Below, piece by piece: positions 16,920 through 26,759 of a DNA stretch of 64,000 nucleotides. The notes beneath the pieces were generated by a model. It was not told the origin of the DNA, made no database searches, and worked only from the letters and a program-made list of their open reading frames with translations. The DNA comes from Chimaeribacter arupi (GTDB taxonomy: Bacteria; Pseudomonadota; Gammaproteobacteria; Enterobacterales; Enterobacteriaceae), in assembly GCF_002858805.1 (NCBI RefSeq), contig NZ_PJZI01000005.1, positions 1-64,000 of the forward strand, read 5' to 3'. A program made the position numbers and the translations under genes. Position 1 is the first letter of the stretch; each line of letters begins with the position of its first letter.

Positions 16920-17330
16920 TTACTGCTGAATCAGGAAGCTTTCTAAGGTTTTGCCGGCATCCAGCGCTTCTTTGATCGCTGCCGGGGTGCGGCCCTGGCC
17001 GGTCCAGGTTTTCAGCTCGCCTTTCTCATCTTTGTATTCATATTTAGCCGGGCGCGGAGCACGTTTTGCTTTGCCGGTTTTGCTTTTGCTGGCTTCTGCC
17101 GCCATCAGATCGCTTGGATCAATACCATCGGCCAGCAGCATTTCGCGGTATTTTGCTAATTTGTCTTCACGCTCTTTTTGCTCTGCGATCATGGATTGTT
17201 CTTCATCACGACGTTCAGAGACCACGGACTCCAATTTGGAGAGCATCTCTTCCAGATCTTGCAAAGAAACTTCACGGGCTTGCGCACGCAGAGTACGAAT
17301 GTTGTTCAGAACCTTCAAAGTATCGCTCAT
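16920..17330 (-). CDS. hns: H-NS-family nucleoid protein (plasmid-borne paralogue)
   Basis: 136 aa, the standard H-NS size. The N-terminal oligomerisation domain begins [20 protein letters not shown] and runs as coiled coil to about 65. A basic linker ([13 protein letters not shown]) leads to the DNA-binding domain with [12 protein letters not shown] and a C-terminal LESFLIQ. H-NS silences AT-rich DNA. A plasmid copy is usually read as a 'stealth' factor that limits the fitness cost of the plasmid. It is flanked by long AT-rich upstream DNA, which could support autoregulation. Confidence 0.92.
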   Translation of the reverse strand: MSDTLKVLNNIRTLRAQAREVSLQDLEEMLSKLESVVSERRDEEQSMIAEQKEREDKLAKYREMLLADGIDPSDLMAAEASKSKTGKAKRAPRPAKYEYKDEKGELKTWTGQGRTPAAIKEALDAGKTLESFLIQQ

Positions 17331-18057
17331 ATCATATCCATTAGTTTAGTTAAACCAGCTATAACGCGCATACTATTGGGTGACCGATGCCGCGTTGTTT
17401 CTTTGATTATAATTGTAAACATAACTCCGCCTATTAGGCAAAGGATGTTTGTAAAAAAAAACGTAAAAAATTCTATTTCTTCCCGCCGCATTATATAGCG
17501 CCGGTGACATCACTTAATCGCGGGAATTTATAGAAACATGATCCCCATCGCCGGGCGCACCTATATTGCACCACGCCGCCGTTTTGCCAATGCAGGCGTG
17601 AATTTTTAAGCCATAACCTCTTTTAGCAATGTGTGCGTATTAGTGCCGTTAACCTGGAAAATGTTCCCCATTGTTGACCGGGCATTGAGTGGATTTACTT
17701 ATTGATGGCGTTTTCTTAACGCAATACCGCCTGTGCAGGCCAGGGTGTGGGTGCCGATACACGCTAATTTCCCGGTGGTGACAGGAATAGAAAATCAGGG
17801 CAGCCCGGCAAAAGGGGAATCACTATTTCCCGCCTGTTTTTGTCAGGCAAACGCAGAATAATCTGAGAACGGGATTCTGTTTTAACACAAATTACCTGAC
17901 GCGTTGCCGCTTATTCCCCCTGTAAATAAGCGGCGCGATTTTTTCAATGCGCAGAGAATTTAGAAAAAATTGCCGGGTTAGCTGATGAATCGTAAAGGTT
18001 TTCACCAGCAGCAGGGCAGGGCAGGCCGTTTCCCGGCCTGCCGCTTATGTTGCCTGA
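17331..18057. other. AT-rich non-coding region upstream of hns
   Basis: About 730 bp with no convincing gene. The AT-rich stretch near 17,400-17,480 is the likely hns promoter and a plausible H-NS autoregulatory site. No hairpin or repeat stands out. Confidence 0.5.
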
Positions 18058-18513
18058 TCAGCCATATTGTTGCTGATGGGCTTTCTTGCGGCGCTGATAG
18101 TCTTCATCTTCGCGCAGCCGGTCCCAATAGGCTTTAAAGACGGCGGCGGCGGCCGCTTTCTCTTCATTAACGCTGTAAGGCAGCACGTTACCGGCCTCAT
18201 CATATTTGCGGCCGCCTTTATGGTTGGCGTAACGGCGCGCCCGCGTATACCCCATCTGAATAAACTTACGGGCCATATCCATCCCGACAAAGTCATCCTG
18301 TTGGCGGTACTGCTCAAACAGCTGGTAAATCGCCTCAGCGGACTCTTTGGCGACAGGCACCGTCCGGAAACGCCAGTAAGGCAGAATTTCGCTTTTATAG
18401 GGCTCTACCAGCAATACCCCCTGTTCCCCGCGGCCGACCTGGTAGCATTCAGGGTGAAGGCGGAAATCGAGGGTGGTGAAGTCCTGCTGGTAATTGAAAG
18501 GGGGCATCGGCAT
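18058..18513 (-). CDS. DUF4385 family protein
   Basis: 151 aa, matching the DUF4385 family: FRLHPECYQVGRGEQGVLLV near the start, then YKSEILPYWRFRT, DDFVGMDMARKFIQMGYTRA and RRYANHKGGRKY. The protein is soluble with no signal peptide. The family is widespread in bacteria and phages and has no known function. It lies upstream of hns on the same strand but more than 700 bp away, so it is a separate unit. Confidence 0.85.
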   Translation of the reverse strand: MPMPPFNYQQDFTTLDFRLHPECYQVGRGEQGVLLVEPYKSEILPYWRFRTVPVAKESAEAIYQLFEQYRQQDDFVGMDMARKFIQMGYTRARRYANHKGGRKYDEAGNVLPYSVNEEKAAAAAVFKAYWDRLREDEDYQRRKKAHQQQYG

Positions 18514-18581
18514 AAGAGATCAACGGCTCCTGTGTGGAAAGACGTAACCTAAGCGTAGCAAATCGGGGCTGGGGCAAAAAA

Positions 18582-18606
18582 AACGGGAGCCGTTAAGGCT
18601 CCCGTT
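18582..18606 (-). terminator. Terminator after the L,D-transpeptidase gene
   Basis: The AACGGGAGCC/GGCTCCCGTT stem with a GTTAA loop is followed in the minus-strand transcript by eight T. Confidence 0.88.
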
Positions 18607-18631
18607 ACAGGTACAGCGAATGCGGCGGTTA

Positions 18632-19708
18632 TCAGCCTGCGCTTGGCTCGGTCGCCGTTGGCTGGCTCTCTGCCGGGGCGGCAGGCTCACTGTTCACCGG
18701 CTGGATAACCGGCGGCTGCGGGACAACTTCCGGCTGAGGTTGTGCCTGCGGCTGATCGGTCTCACCCGGCTGCACCTGCGGCTGGGCCTCCTGCAAACCG
18801 TTTACCTTCACCGGCATCCCGGTGCGGGCCTGAATCGCCTGATCCACATCGCTGGTGTTGACGCTGGCATCACCCAGCACCTTACTGACCACCGGGGTCA
18901 GGGTAATCGGCACCGGCTGAGTCGATTTCCACTGCTCTTCAGTCTGGGAGAGCGGATTGTGTACTTCAACGTAGCGGGAGCCATCCGGTTCTACGGTGGC
19001 TTTTACCGGCTCATCGATGAACTGTACGCGGGTGCCGACCGGCACATTCTCAAACAGCCATTTGATGTCATCAGCACGCAAGCGCACACAGCCGTGGCTG
19101 ACGCGCAAACCGATGCCGAAGTTGGCATTGGTGCCGTGGATAGCATACAGGCGGCCCACATAGAGCGCGTACAGGCCCATCGGGTTGTCCGGGCCGGCCG
19201 GGAAGACTTCCGGCAGGGTTTCACCGCGTGCCTGATACTCCGCATGCATCGCTTTGGTCGGCGTCCAGGTCGGGCCGTCTTTCTTACGTTGTACGGACGT
19301 CACCCAGTTAACCGGCGTGTCTTTGCCCAGCTCACCGATACCGATAGGCAGTACCACCACGGTATTGGTGCCTTTCGGGTAGTAGTACAGGCGCATCTCG
19401 GCGCTGTTGATGATGATGCCTTCACGCGGGGTGTCCGGCAGGATCAGCTGATGCGGGATCACCAGTTTGCCGGGTTGCGGCAACAACGGATCGACGCCGG
19501 GGTTGGCTTCCATCATGTTGCTCAGGCCCATCTGGAACTGTGCGGCGAAGTGCTCCAGCGGATCGGTGCTGCCTTTCGGCACATCAATGACGATGTTTTC
19601 ACCCACCAGACGGCTGTTCTTGGCCGGCAGCGGATACACGACCGCAAAGGCAGCCTGGCTATAGGCGGCCACTGCGAAAATTACTGTGAATAATGCACGT
19701 ATTCTCAT
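18632..19708 (-). CDS. ldtE: L,D-transpeptidase, LdtE (YnhG) type
   Basis: 358 aa. A signal peptide covers 1-22 (ending AAFA). A LysM-like segment (about 45-90) includes [17 protein letters not shown]. The YkuD catalytic domain carries [20 protein letters not shown], with catalytic Cys207. The order and wording of motifs match E. coli YnhG/LdtE closely. LdtE-type enzymes form 3-3 crosslinks in peptidoglycan in the periplasm. The C-terminal tail (about 300-358) is Pro/Gln/Glu-rich and longer than in E. coli, a low-complexity extension. A terminator follows. Confidence 0.85.
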   Translation of the reverse strand: MRIRALFTVIFAVAAYSQAAFAVVYPLPAKNSRLVGENIVIDVPKGSTDPLEHFAAQFQMGLSNMMEANPGVDPLLPQPGKLVIPHQLILPDTPREGIIINSAEMRLYYYPKGTNTVVVLPIGIGELGKDTPVNWVTSVQRKKDGPTWTPTKAMHAEYQARGETLPEVFPAGPDNPMGLYALYVGRLYAIHGTNANFGIGLRVSHGCVRLRADDIKWLFENVPVGTRVQFIDEPVKATVEPDGSRYVEVHNPLSQTEEQWKSTQPVPITLTPVVSKVLGDASVNTSDVDQAIQARTGMPVKVNGLQEAQPQVQPGETDQPQAQPQPEVVPQPPVIQPVNSEPAAPAESQPTATEPSAG

Positions 19709-20244
19709 ATTGTCGTTTCGTTGAGTGTTATGCCAATTGGCAGAGGGTTAACGTCATGGCCGGGCGCTGGGCGCCAGCTGTATAGTGTAGTTTTACAAGG
19801 TACCGATAAAAATAAAGATGTGTAACCAATCACATTTTTGGGCTGTGATTATAAAGATTTATTGCCCGGCCGCCACTGTTTGTTAAACAAACAGACCATG
19901 CCATTTTTCTTATCATTTTTCGACTGCCGCAATTTGCCTTAGTACGCGGGAAACATTGCGCTAAGGCCCCGTTCTGTCTGGATATTTCCGGTGAAAGTTG
20001 TTCCCGGTCACAAACTCCGGACAAAGTAAGATTACGTAAATAGTCTGTTAATTTTCTCAATTTCACCTTTTCCCGCGTCCCACCATACTCATTCCGGCAG
20101 CAACGCCGCGCCACCTCTCCGGCGTTTTGCTGTGACGTTGCGCCTTCTATTACCAACGCGTCGCCGGATACCCGGTATGCCGTCAAAAAATAACGCAGTG
20201 GCCGGGCGGCCGTTATCTTTTTGACCTTACATGAGAAGATACAC
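19709..20244. other. Divergent promoter region, ldtE-type gene / GPH symporter
   Basis: 535 bp without a supported gene. An inverted repeat GCCTTAG (19936-19942) / CTAAGGC (19961-19967) may be a regulator site for the sugar genes. No regulator gene is adjacent. Confidence 0.4.
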
Positions 20245-21639
20245 ATGACCCGTTTCCCCGCACTCTCCGTCACTGACAAAATAGGCTATGGCCTGGGCGA
20301 TATGGCCAGCGCGCTGGTCTGGCAAACTGCCACCCTGTTTCTGGCCTATTTCTATACCGATGTGTTTGGCCTGCCGGCCGCCATCATGGGCACCCTGTTC
20401 CTGGTGGTGCGCGCAGTCGATGCGCTGATCGACCCCTGCATCGGCACGCTGGTAGACCGCACCCAGACCCGCCACGGCAAATTCCGCCCCTGGCTGCTCT
20501 GGATGGCGATCCCGTTCGGTGTCTGCTGCCTGATCACCTTCTATGTGCCGCCGGTCTCCGCCACGCTGAAAATTGTTTACGCCTGCGTAACGTACAGCCT
20601 GCTGAGCCTGGTCTACTCCGCCATTAATGTGCCCTATTGCGCCATGCCCGGCTCCCTGACGCTTGACCCGCGCGAACGGCATTCGCTGCAATCGTGGCGG
20701 TTTGCGCTCTCCTTTATTGGCGGGCTGGTGGTCACCGTCGTGGCGCTGCCGCTGGTGGACTGGCTGGGCAGCGGCAACCCGCAGCGCGGTTATTTCTTTG
20801 CGATGGGCTTAATGGGATTGCTCGGCGTGGTGCTGTTTCTTGCCTGCTTTATGTTGACCAAAGAGCGCTACCACTCGCCTCACGATAAACGCCACAGCCT
20901 GCTGGGCGACTTGCGGGTGCTGTCGCAGAACCGCCAGTGGCGTCTGGTGTTTGTTTTTAACATCCTGTTACTGGTGGCCGTGGTCACCCGCGGCTCGGCG
21001 ACCATCTATTACGTGAAATATGTGATGCTGCGGCCTGAGCTGGTGTTCGCCTTTATTGTCTCCGGCATGTTGGCTGCCCTGTTCGGCGCGCTGCTGTCTG
21101 AAACGCTGCTCGGCAAATTCGACCGGGTACGCGCCTACCAGTGGACCATTGCCGCTTACGTCATCATCGGCGGCCTGATCTTCTTTATCCCACCGTCTGC
21201 CGTCTGGCTGATTTTCACCATCAACATCGTGTTCAGCTTTGTGCAGAACCTCTCCACCCCCCTGCAATGGGCCATGTTCTCCGACGTGGTGGACTACGAG
21301 GAGCACCGCAGCGGCCGCCGCCTGGATGGGCTGGTGTTCTCCACCGCGCTGTTTGCCATCAAATTTGGTCTGGCGCTGGGCGGGGCGGTTGTGGGTTGGG
21401 TGCTGGGGTTTGTGGACTATTTGCCGAATACCGCCCAGCAGCCTGCCGGGGTGGTCACCACCATCAATGCCCTGTTTACCCTGGTGCCGTCCGTGCTGTT
21501 TATCGCGATGGCGCTGCTGCTGTTTGCCTACAAGCTCAACAGCCAATATGTGCGGGAAATCGCCGCCCAGCTGGCAAAAAAACGTGATAACGCCCGGCCG
21601 GACGATCTGCCGGCCCCCGGTTCCGCCCACGCTTTATAA
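20245..21639 (+). CDS. GPH-family glycoside:cation symporter
   Basis: 464 aa with about 12 membrane helices. ATG 20245 has GAGAAG upstream; earlier in-frame starts lack an RBS. The glycoside-pentoside-hexuronide family is shown by KIGYGLGDMASAL at the start, DRTQTRHGKFRPWLLW after helix 3, and YEEHRSGRRLDGLVFS near 350. It imports glycosides or oligosaccharides with Na+ or H+. It is followed 11 bp later by a GH3 glycosidase gene, so the pair imports and then cleaves a beta-linked sugar, probably a xyloside or glucoside. Confidence 0.88.
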   Translation: MTRFPALSVTDKIGYGLGDMASALVWQTATLFLAYFYTDVFGLPAAIMGTLFLVVRAVDALIDPCIGTLVDRTQTRHGKFRPWLLWMAIPFGVCCLITFYVPPVSATLKIVYACVTYSLLSLVYSAINVPYCAMPGSLTLDPRERHSLQSWRFALSFIGGLVVTVVALPLVDWLGSGNPQRGYFFAMGLMGLLGVVLFLACFMLTKERYHSPHDKRHSLLGDLRVLSQNRQWRLVFVFNILLLVAVVTRGSATIYYVKYVMLRPELVFAFIVSGMLAALFGALLSETLLGKFDRVRAYQWTIAAYVIIGGLIFFIPPSAVWLIFTINIVFSFVQNLSTPLQWAMFSDVVDYEEHRSGRRLDGLVFSTALFAIKFGLALGGAVVGWVLGFVDYLPNTAQQPAGVVTTINALFTLVPSVLFIAMALLLFAYKLNSQYVREIAAQLAKKRDNARPDDLPAPGSAHAL

Positions 21640-21650
21640 GGAGCATTTTG

Positions 21651-24038
21651 ATGTCTTTTCTCTATAAGGATGCCACGCAGCCGATCGCGGCGCGCGTACA
21701 GGATTTGTTGTCCCGCATGACGGATGAAGAGAAATATGCCCAGATGCACGCTTTCTGGCTGATCCTCTCGCCGGACGGCCAACACCGCAACCGCGGCGAC
21801 CTCAGCGACGATTTCGCCGGTGCCGCCGCAGAAGATGATCTGGCGACCCGCCTGTTTGCCGGGATCGGCCAGATAACCCGCCCGCTCGGCACGCATATCG
21901 TCGGGCCGAAAGAGGGCGTGCGGGCGCTCAACCGGCTGCAAAAAACGCTGATGGAAGAGACGCGGCTCGGCATCCCGGCGATGTTTCATGAGGAGTGCCT
22001 GGTCGGGCTGCTGTGCAAAGATGCGACGCTGTTTCCCTCGTCGCTCAGTTACGGCGCGACCTGGGACCCGGATCTGATTGAACAGGTGGCGGCGGCCATC
22101 CGCACCGAGGCGCAACGCGTCGGCTGCCATCAGGGGCTGGCGCCGGTACTGGATGTCTCGCGGGATGTGCGCTGGGGCCGCACTGAAGAGACATTCGGCG
22201 AAGACCCGTATCTGGTCGGCAAAATGGCAACCGCCTATGTGCGTGGGTTGCAGGGGCCGGGCCGCGATCTGCTGGCGACGCTGAAACACTATGTGGGCCA
22301 CTCGTTCAGTGAGGGGGCGCGGAACCATGCGCCGGTGCATCTGGGCTTCCGCGAACTCAATGACACCTTCCTGCTGCCGTTTGAGATGGCTGTCAAACTG
22401 GCAAATGCCGGATCGGTGATGCCCGCTTACCATGACATCGACAACCAACCCTGCCACAGCGACGCATTTTTGCTGACGGACGTGCTGCGCAATCGCTGGG
22501 GCTTCGACGGCCTGATTGTGGCGGACTACGGCGGCGTCAGTCTGCTGCACCAGCACCACGGCATCAGTGCGGACGGCGCGGAGTCCGCCGCGCTGGCGTT
22601 TAACGCCGGGCTGGACATCGAACTGCCGAAGGATGATTGCGCCCGCCACCTGGCAGAGGCGCGGCAGCGCGGGCTGATTTCCGCTGAAAAGATCGATGAA
22701 ATCGTGGGCCGTATCCTGCATGAGAAATTCCGGCTGGGGCTGTTTGAACACCCCTATGCCGATGAAAACGCCGTGGTGCTGCAAGAGGAGAGTACCCGGC
22801 AGCTGGCGTGGCGGGCGGCGGTGCGCTCGGTCACGATGCTGGAAAACAACGGCATCCTGCCGCTGAAGCCGCAGGCGGGGCAGACGATCGCGGTGATCGG
22901 CCCGACCGCTGACGATCCGCTGGCGTTATTGAGCGGGTACAGTTTCCCGGTGCATCTGATCATCAGTGACATGACGGCGCAAACCGGGCAGATCACCACG
23001 CCGTTACAGGCACTGCGCAACTGTTATGGTGAGGCAGCGATCCGTTACGCCAAGGGGTGCCACATTCTGGAACAGCGCACGGCGGGCGCACCGGTGTTCC
23101 CCGGTGACAGCGGCAAACCGCTGCAACATTCGCCGGTGTCGCAGGACACCCACCTGATTGCGGCGGCGGTGGAGCAGGCGCGGCAGAGTGAGGTGGCGCT
23201 GGTGTTCGTCGGCGATCTGGCCGGGCTGTTCCAGAGCGGCACCGTGGGCGAAGGGTCAGACACCGACAGCCTGCAACTGCCGGGTGTGCAGCAGCAGTTG
23301 CTGGAAGCCGTCGTCGCGACCGGCACGCCGACCATCGCCATCCTCACCGGCGGCCGCCCCTATTTCCTGAACGGGGTGGAAGAGAAGCTGGCGGGTTACC
23401 TGGTGGCGTTTGCGCCGGGGCAGGAGGGCGGCCGCGCCATTGCCGACGTTCTCAGCGGGCGCGAGCCGCCGTCAGGCCGTCTGGTGCTGTCGGTGCCGAA
23501 AAGCGCCGGGGCGATGCCCTACTACTACAACCATAAACTGAAAAGCGGCGGCACGCCGATCGCCTTCCCGTTCGGCGCGCGCTATCCCTTTGGCTATGGC
23601 CTGAGCGGCACCACTTTCCGCTATGACGATCTGCACCTGGAAGAACCGGCGGTGCCCGGCGAGAACGGCACGCTGAAGGTGCACGTCCGCGTGACCAACA
23701 GCGGCGAGCGGGCCGGCAGTGAGGTGGTGCAGGTGTATGTCAAAGACCGGCTGGCTTCGCTGGTGCGGCCTGTCCATGAGCTGAAAGCGTTCCAGCGTGT
23801 GGCGTTGCAACCCGGCGAAACGGCCCGGCTATGCTTCTCACTGCCCACAGACATGCTGAACTTCACCGATGCGCAGGGCCGCCGGGTGGTGGAGCCGGGC
23901 GAATTTGAGATTCAGGTGGGAGCGTCAAGCGCGGACATCCGCGCCAGGGTGGTGGCGAACGTTACCGGCCCGCTTTGGGTGCTGCCGAAATACTGGCGGA
24001 TGGAGAGCCAGTGTGACGTAACGATTGGGCGTGACTGA
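21651..24038 (+). CDS. GH3 beta-glycosidase (beta-glucosidase/beta-xylosidase)
   Basis: 795 aa, a full-length three-domain GH3. The N-terminal TIM barrel has the nucleophile in GLIVADYGGV (Asp at about 292). An alpha/beta sandwich with the PLALLSGY region follows, then a C-terminal fibronectin III-like domain (about 690-780). There is no signal peptide, so it acts in the cytoplasm. AAGGAG precedes ATG 21651. It shares an operon with the GPH symporter. GH3 enzymes of this architecture cleave beta-glucosides or beta-xylosides; the sequence alone does not decide between them. Confidence 0.88.
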   Translation: MSFLYKDATQPIAARVQDLLSRMTDEEKYAQMHAFWLILSPDGQHRNRGDLSDDFAGAAAEDDLATRLFAGIGQITRPLGTHIVGPKEGVRALNRLQKTLMEETRLGIPAMFHEECLVGLLCKDATLFPSSLSYGATWDPDLIEQVAAAIRTEAQRVGCHQGLAPVLDVSRDVRWGRTEETFGEDPYLVGKMATAYVRGLQGPGRDLLATLKHYVGHSFSEGARNHAPVHLGFRELNDTFLLPFEMAVKLANAGSVMPAYHDIDNQPCHSDAFLLTDVLRNRWGFDGLIVADYGGVSLLHQHHGISADGAESAALAFNAGLDIELPKDDCARHLAEARQRGLISAEKIDEIVGRILHEKFRLGLFEHPYADENAVVLQEESTRQLAWRAAVRSVTMLENNGILPLKPQAGQTIAVIGPTADDPLALLSGYSFPVHLIISDMTAQTGQITTPLQALRNCYGEAAIRYAKGCHILEQRTAGAPVFPGDSGKPLQHSPVSQDTHLIAAAVEQARQSEVALVFVGDLAGLFQSGTVGEGSDTDSLQLPGVQQQLLEAVVATGTPTIAILTGGRPYFLNGVEEKLAGYLVAFAPGQEGGRAIADVLSGREPPSGRLVLSVPKSAGAMPYYYNHKLKSGGTPIAFPFGARYPFGYGLSGTTFRYDDLHLEEPAVPGENGTLKVHVRVTNSGERAGSEVVQVYVKDRLASLVRPVHELKAFQRVALQPGETARLCFSLPTDMLNFTDAQGRRVVEPGEFEIQVGASSADIRARVVANVTGPLWVLPKYWRMESQCDVTIGRD

Positions 24039-24044
24039 CACGCA

Positions 24045-24073
24045 TAAAAAAGCCCGGCATCTGCCGGGCTTTT
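24045..24073. terminator. Bidirectional terminator, GH3 gene / siderophore receptor
   Basis: AAAAAGCCCGGCA and TGCCGGGCTTTTT form a symmetric hairpin between the two convergent genes, with A and T runs on either side. Confidence 0.9.
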
Positions 24074-24095
24074 TGTGGGTTGCTTGCCGCTGAAA

Positions 24096-26237
24096 TCAGA
24101 AATCGTAACCCACGGTCGCGACCACGGTGCGCTCCTGGCCCCAGTAGCAGTAGCCGGTGCCGTAGCAGGCGGCGACGTACTTCTTGTCGGTCAGGTTGTT
24201 GACGTTAAGCTGCACGAAGGCACCTTTCAGCTCTGGGCTGAACTGGGCCAGATTCATCCGTACCGAGGCGTCAAACAGCGTGGCGGACGGCATACGCAGG
24301 GTATTTTCGTTGTCTGCCCACTGGGTGCCGATGTAACGCACACCTGCGCCCAGATCCACCCCGATCGCGGAGTTGTACTGGCCCCACAGGGATGCCATCT
24401 GCTTCGGCGTGACGTACGGGGTATTGCCGTCGTTGCCGTCAACCGCATCTTTGAAGCGCACTTTGTTATAGGTGTACCCGGCGATTACGTTGAAACGATC
24501 GGTGATCGGCGTACGCGCTTCCAGCTCCAGCCCCTGGGAATGGACTTTCCCGGCCGGGACATAATAGCTGCCCTGTACGATGCGGTTCGCCACATCTTTT
24601 TGGGTCAGGTCATACAGCGCGGCGGAGTACAGTGAGGCACTGCCCACCGGCTGGTATTTCACGCCCACTTCATACTGCTCGCTGGTGGTCGGCTTCAGCA
24701 GATTGCCGTTAATGTCGGACAACGTCGCCGGGGTGACGGCGGTGCTGTAGCTCATGTACGGCGAAATGCCGTTATCGAACGCGTACAACAGGGAGGCGCG
24801 GCCGGTCACATGATCGTCGCTGCGCTCATCGGTCACGTCGGTTTCATAGGTGGTGGCCTTGGACTTCAGGTTGTCATAGCGGCCGGACAGGGTCAGGTGC
24901 CACTTGTCGAGCTTCATGTCATCCTGCAAATACCCGCCGGTCTGGGTGTATTTGCGTTTAACGTGGCTGCCGAACACGCCGGGGGTAGTGAAGGCGCCGT
25001 CCTGGTAGAGCGTGTCGCCGCCGGTTGTGCCGGTATACGGATTAAGGTTGGTGGCGTAGCCGCTCTCAGACGAGGTGTCATTGGTGAAGTGCTGGAAGTC
25101 AAAGCCCACCACCACTTTATGCTCCAGCATCCCGGTGGCGAAATCCGCTTCGAGCTGGTTATCAATCGCAAAGGCATCCAGCGAAGAGTCTTCACCGGAG
25201 TAGTAGCGGCTCATCTCCGTGCGGTCAGCATTCCAGCCAATACCATAGACCTGCTCCAGTTTGGTGTTGGAGTGGGTATAGCTGGCGTTCTGGCGGAATG
25301 ACCAGGTTTCGTTGAACGCGTGCTGGAATTCGTAGCTGTAGATCTGCTCCCAGCGCTTGAAGACGTTGTGGCTGCTTTCACCGTCGAAGAAGCCGCGGCT
25401 CAGGCGATCGCCATACAGGCTGCCGTCAGCCGGGACGGCGGAGTGGTAGCCGCCGGACGGATCTTTTTGCAGGTACGCGCGCAGCAGCAGGGAGGTGTTC
25501 TCATCCGGCTGCCACAGCAATTGCGGGGAGATGGCGTAACGCTCTTCGCGCTGGTGGTCGTATTGGGTGTCACTGCTGCGGGTCATGCCGGTGATGCGGT
25601 AGGCCCACTGTTCGTTGATCGCGTCGGTGTAGTCAAACGCGCCGCCTTTGGTATTGAAGTTACCGCCGGAGAGGCGCACATGGCCTTCAGGGGCGAACTG
25701 CGGGCGCTTGGTGCTCTCGATCACCACGCCGCCGGGAATGCCCTGGCCGTACAGCGCGGAGGAGGGGCCTTTCAGCACATCAATGCGCTCCAGGAACCAC
25801 GGGTCAACCTGCAGGGCGTTATAGCTGCTGCCGTCGCTTAACAGGCGCAGGCCATCCAGGAAGGTGTTGTTCACGTCGCCGCCGTGGAAACCACGCAGGG
25901 ACACGGTGTCATAACGGGTTGCGCCACCGGCAAAGTTGGTGAACACGCCCGGCGTGTAGTTCAGCGCGGCGTTAACGGTGGTGGCGTTCTGGTCATCCAT
26001 TTGCTGGCGGGTGACCACAGACACCGCCTGGCCGGTGGTAATCAGGGGCTGGTCGGTTTTGGTGGCACTCCGGCTGGTTTTTGCACTGTAGCCCTGGGTG
26101 GGGGTATCGGCCGTTTCGGCCGGTTGGGCGGTGACGACCACCGTATCTTCCGCCAGGGAGGCGAGGGGAACAAACAGCGCAAGGGAACACAGCAGGCTGG
26201 AGCGCTTCAGGTTAAAAGCCGACAACATATTCATCAT
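24096..26237 (-). CDS. TonB-dependent ferric-siderophore receptor (FhuA/FoxA type)
   Basis: 713 aa outer-membrane receptor. A signal peptide (about 1-29) is followed by a TonB box in EDTVVVTAQ, and the plug domain (about 55-170) contains NYTPGV and GPSSALYGQG. A 22-strand barrel ends in aromatic F (VGYDF). The C-terminal AACYGTGYCYWGQER resembles hydroxamate receptors such as FhuA and FoxA. The exact ligand cannot be fixed, but ferrioxamine or ferrichrome is likely. A strong Fur box lies about 120 bp upstream. Energy could come from a chromosomal TonB or the tonB at 52.6 kb. Confidence 0.88.
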   Translation of the reverse strand: MMNMLSAFNLKRSSLLCSLALFVPLASLAEDTVVVTAQPAETADTPTQGYSAKTSRSATKTDQPLITTGQAVSVVTRQQMDDQNATTVNAALNYTPGVFTNFAGGATRYDTVSLRGFHGGDVNNTFLDGLRLLSDGSSYNALQVDPWFLERIDVLKGPSSALYGQGIPGGVVIESTKRPQFAPEGHVRLSGGNFNTKGGAFDYTDAINEQWAYRITGMTRSSDTQYDHQREERYAISPQLLWQPDENTSLLLRAYLQKDPSGGYHSAVPADGSLYGDRLSRGFFDGESSHNVFKRWEQIYSYEFQHAFNETWSFRQNASYTHSNTKLEQVYGIGWNADRTEMSRYYSGEDSSLDAFAIDNQLEADFATGMLEHKVVVGFDFQHFTNDTSSESGYATNLNPYTGTTGGDTLYQDGAFTTPGVFGSHVKRKYTQTGGYLQDDMKLDKWHLTLSGRYDNLKSKATTYETDVTDERSDDHVTGRASLLYAFDNGISPYMSYSTAVTPATLSDINGNLLKPTTSEQYEVGVKYQPVGSASLYSAALYDLTQKDVANRIVQGSYYVPAGKVHSQGLELEARTPITDRFNVIAGYTYNKVRFKDAVDGNDGNTPYVTPKQMASLWGQYNSAIGVDLGAGVRYIGTQWADNENTLRMPSATLFDASVRMNLAQFSPELKGAFVQLNVNNLTDKKYVAACYGTGYCYWGQERTVVATVGYDF

Positions 26238-26355
26238 CCCTATAAAAATCTTTTGCAGTTAAGAGAAAGAGCAACGCGTGTGAGTCATACAAAAATCTCA
26301 TCTGCCTGCCCTTTTCCGGCCCGCGAGATGAGATAAAGTCATATAGTGTAAATCT

Positions 26356-26374
26356 AATGATAATTATTATCATT
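26356..26374. promoter_or_regulatory. Fur box upstream of the siderophore receptor
   Basis: AATGATAATTATTATCATT is near-palindromic and fits the GATAATGATAATCATTATC consensus closely. It sits about 120 bp before the receptor start, in the promoter region. Confidence 0.85.
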
Positions 26375-26759
26375 ATTGTTGGTTGGATTCAAGAGGATGT
26401 ATCAAGATATTGCTGTGGAAAACCGTGGTTTATCCGCATGATGGGAAAGGAATAATCCGGCAATGTTAAACTAAAGTTAAGGAAAAGTGTCAGTGAATTC
26501 TGCCCCGGCAAGGCGCGGGCTGAACAACGCCTCACGTTTAATAAAAGGTGTTAAACCATTTTTTTGCTTCAGTAGAAAATAAAAAACTCCCCGCCTGTCC
26601 GTTTCCCCCGCTTTTGGCAATCACCGCCGTTGCCCTGCCAAATGTTATGTCAGTGATAAATCTTTAGAGGAAAAAAGTATCTTTTTTCACCTATAGCGCG
26701 CAGGCTATCCCTTCACTCGCTGAAATTATCAGAGTGATGTTTTTCTGAATGGGAAATTT
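26375..26759. other. Intergenic region, receptor / MerR-like gene
   Basis: 385 bp with no supported gene. It contains the upstream region of the MerR-like regulator; nothing else distinctive was seen. Confidence 0.4.

Noticed and set aside
18620-19693. Long open frame antisense to the L,D-transpeptidase
   Set aside because: Shadow frame; the minus-strand product has a signal peptide and catalytic motif, this one has nothing recognisable.
19830-20279. 149-codon minus-strand open frame before the GPH gene
   Set aside because: It overlaps the start of the symporter, lacks an RBS and has no recognisable domain.
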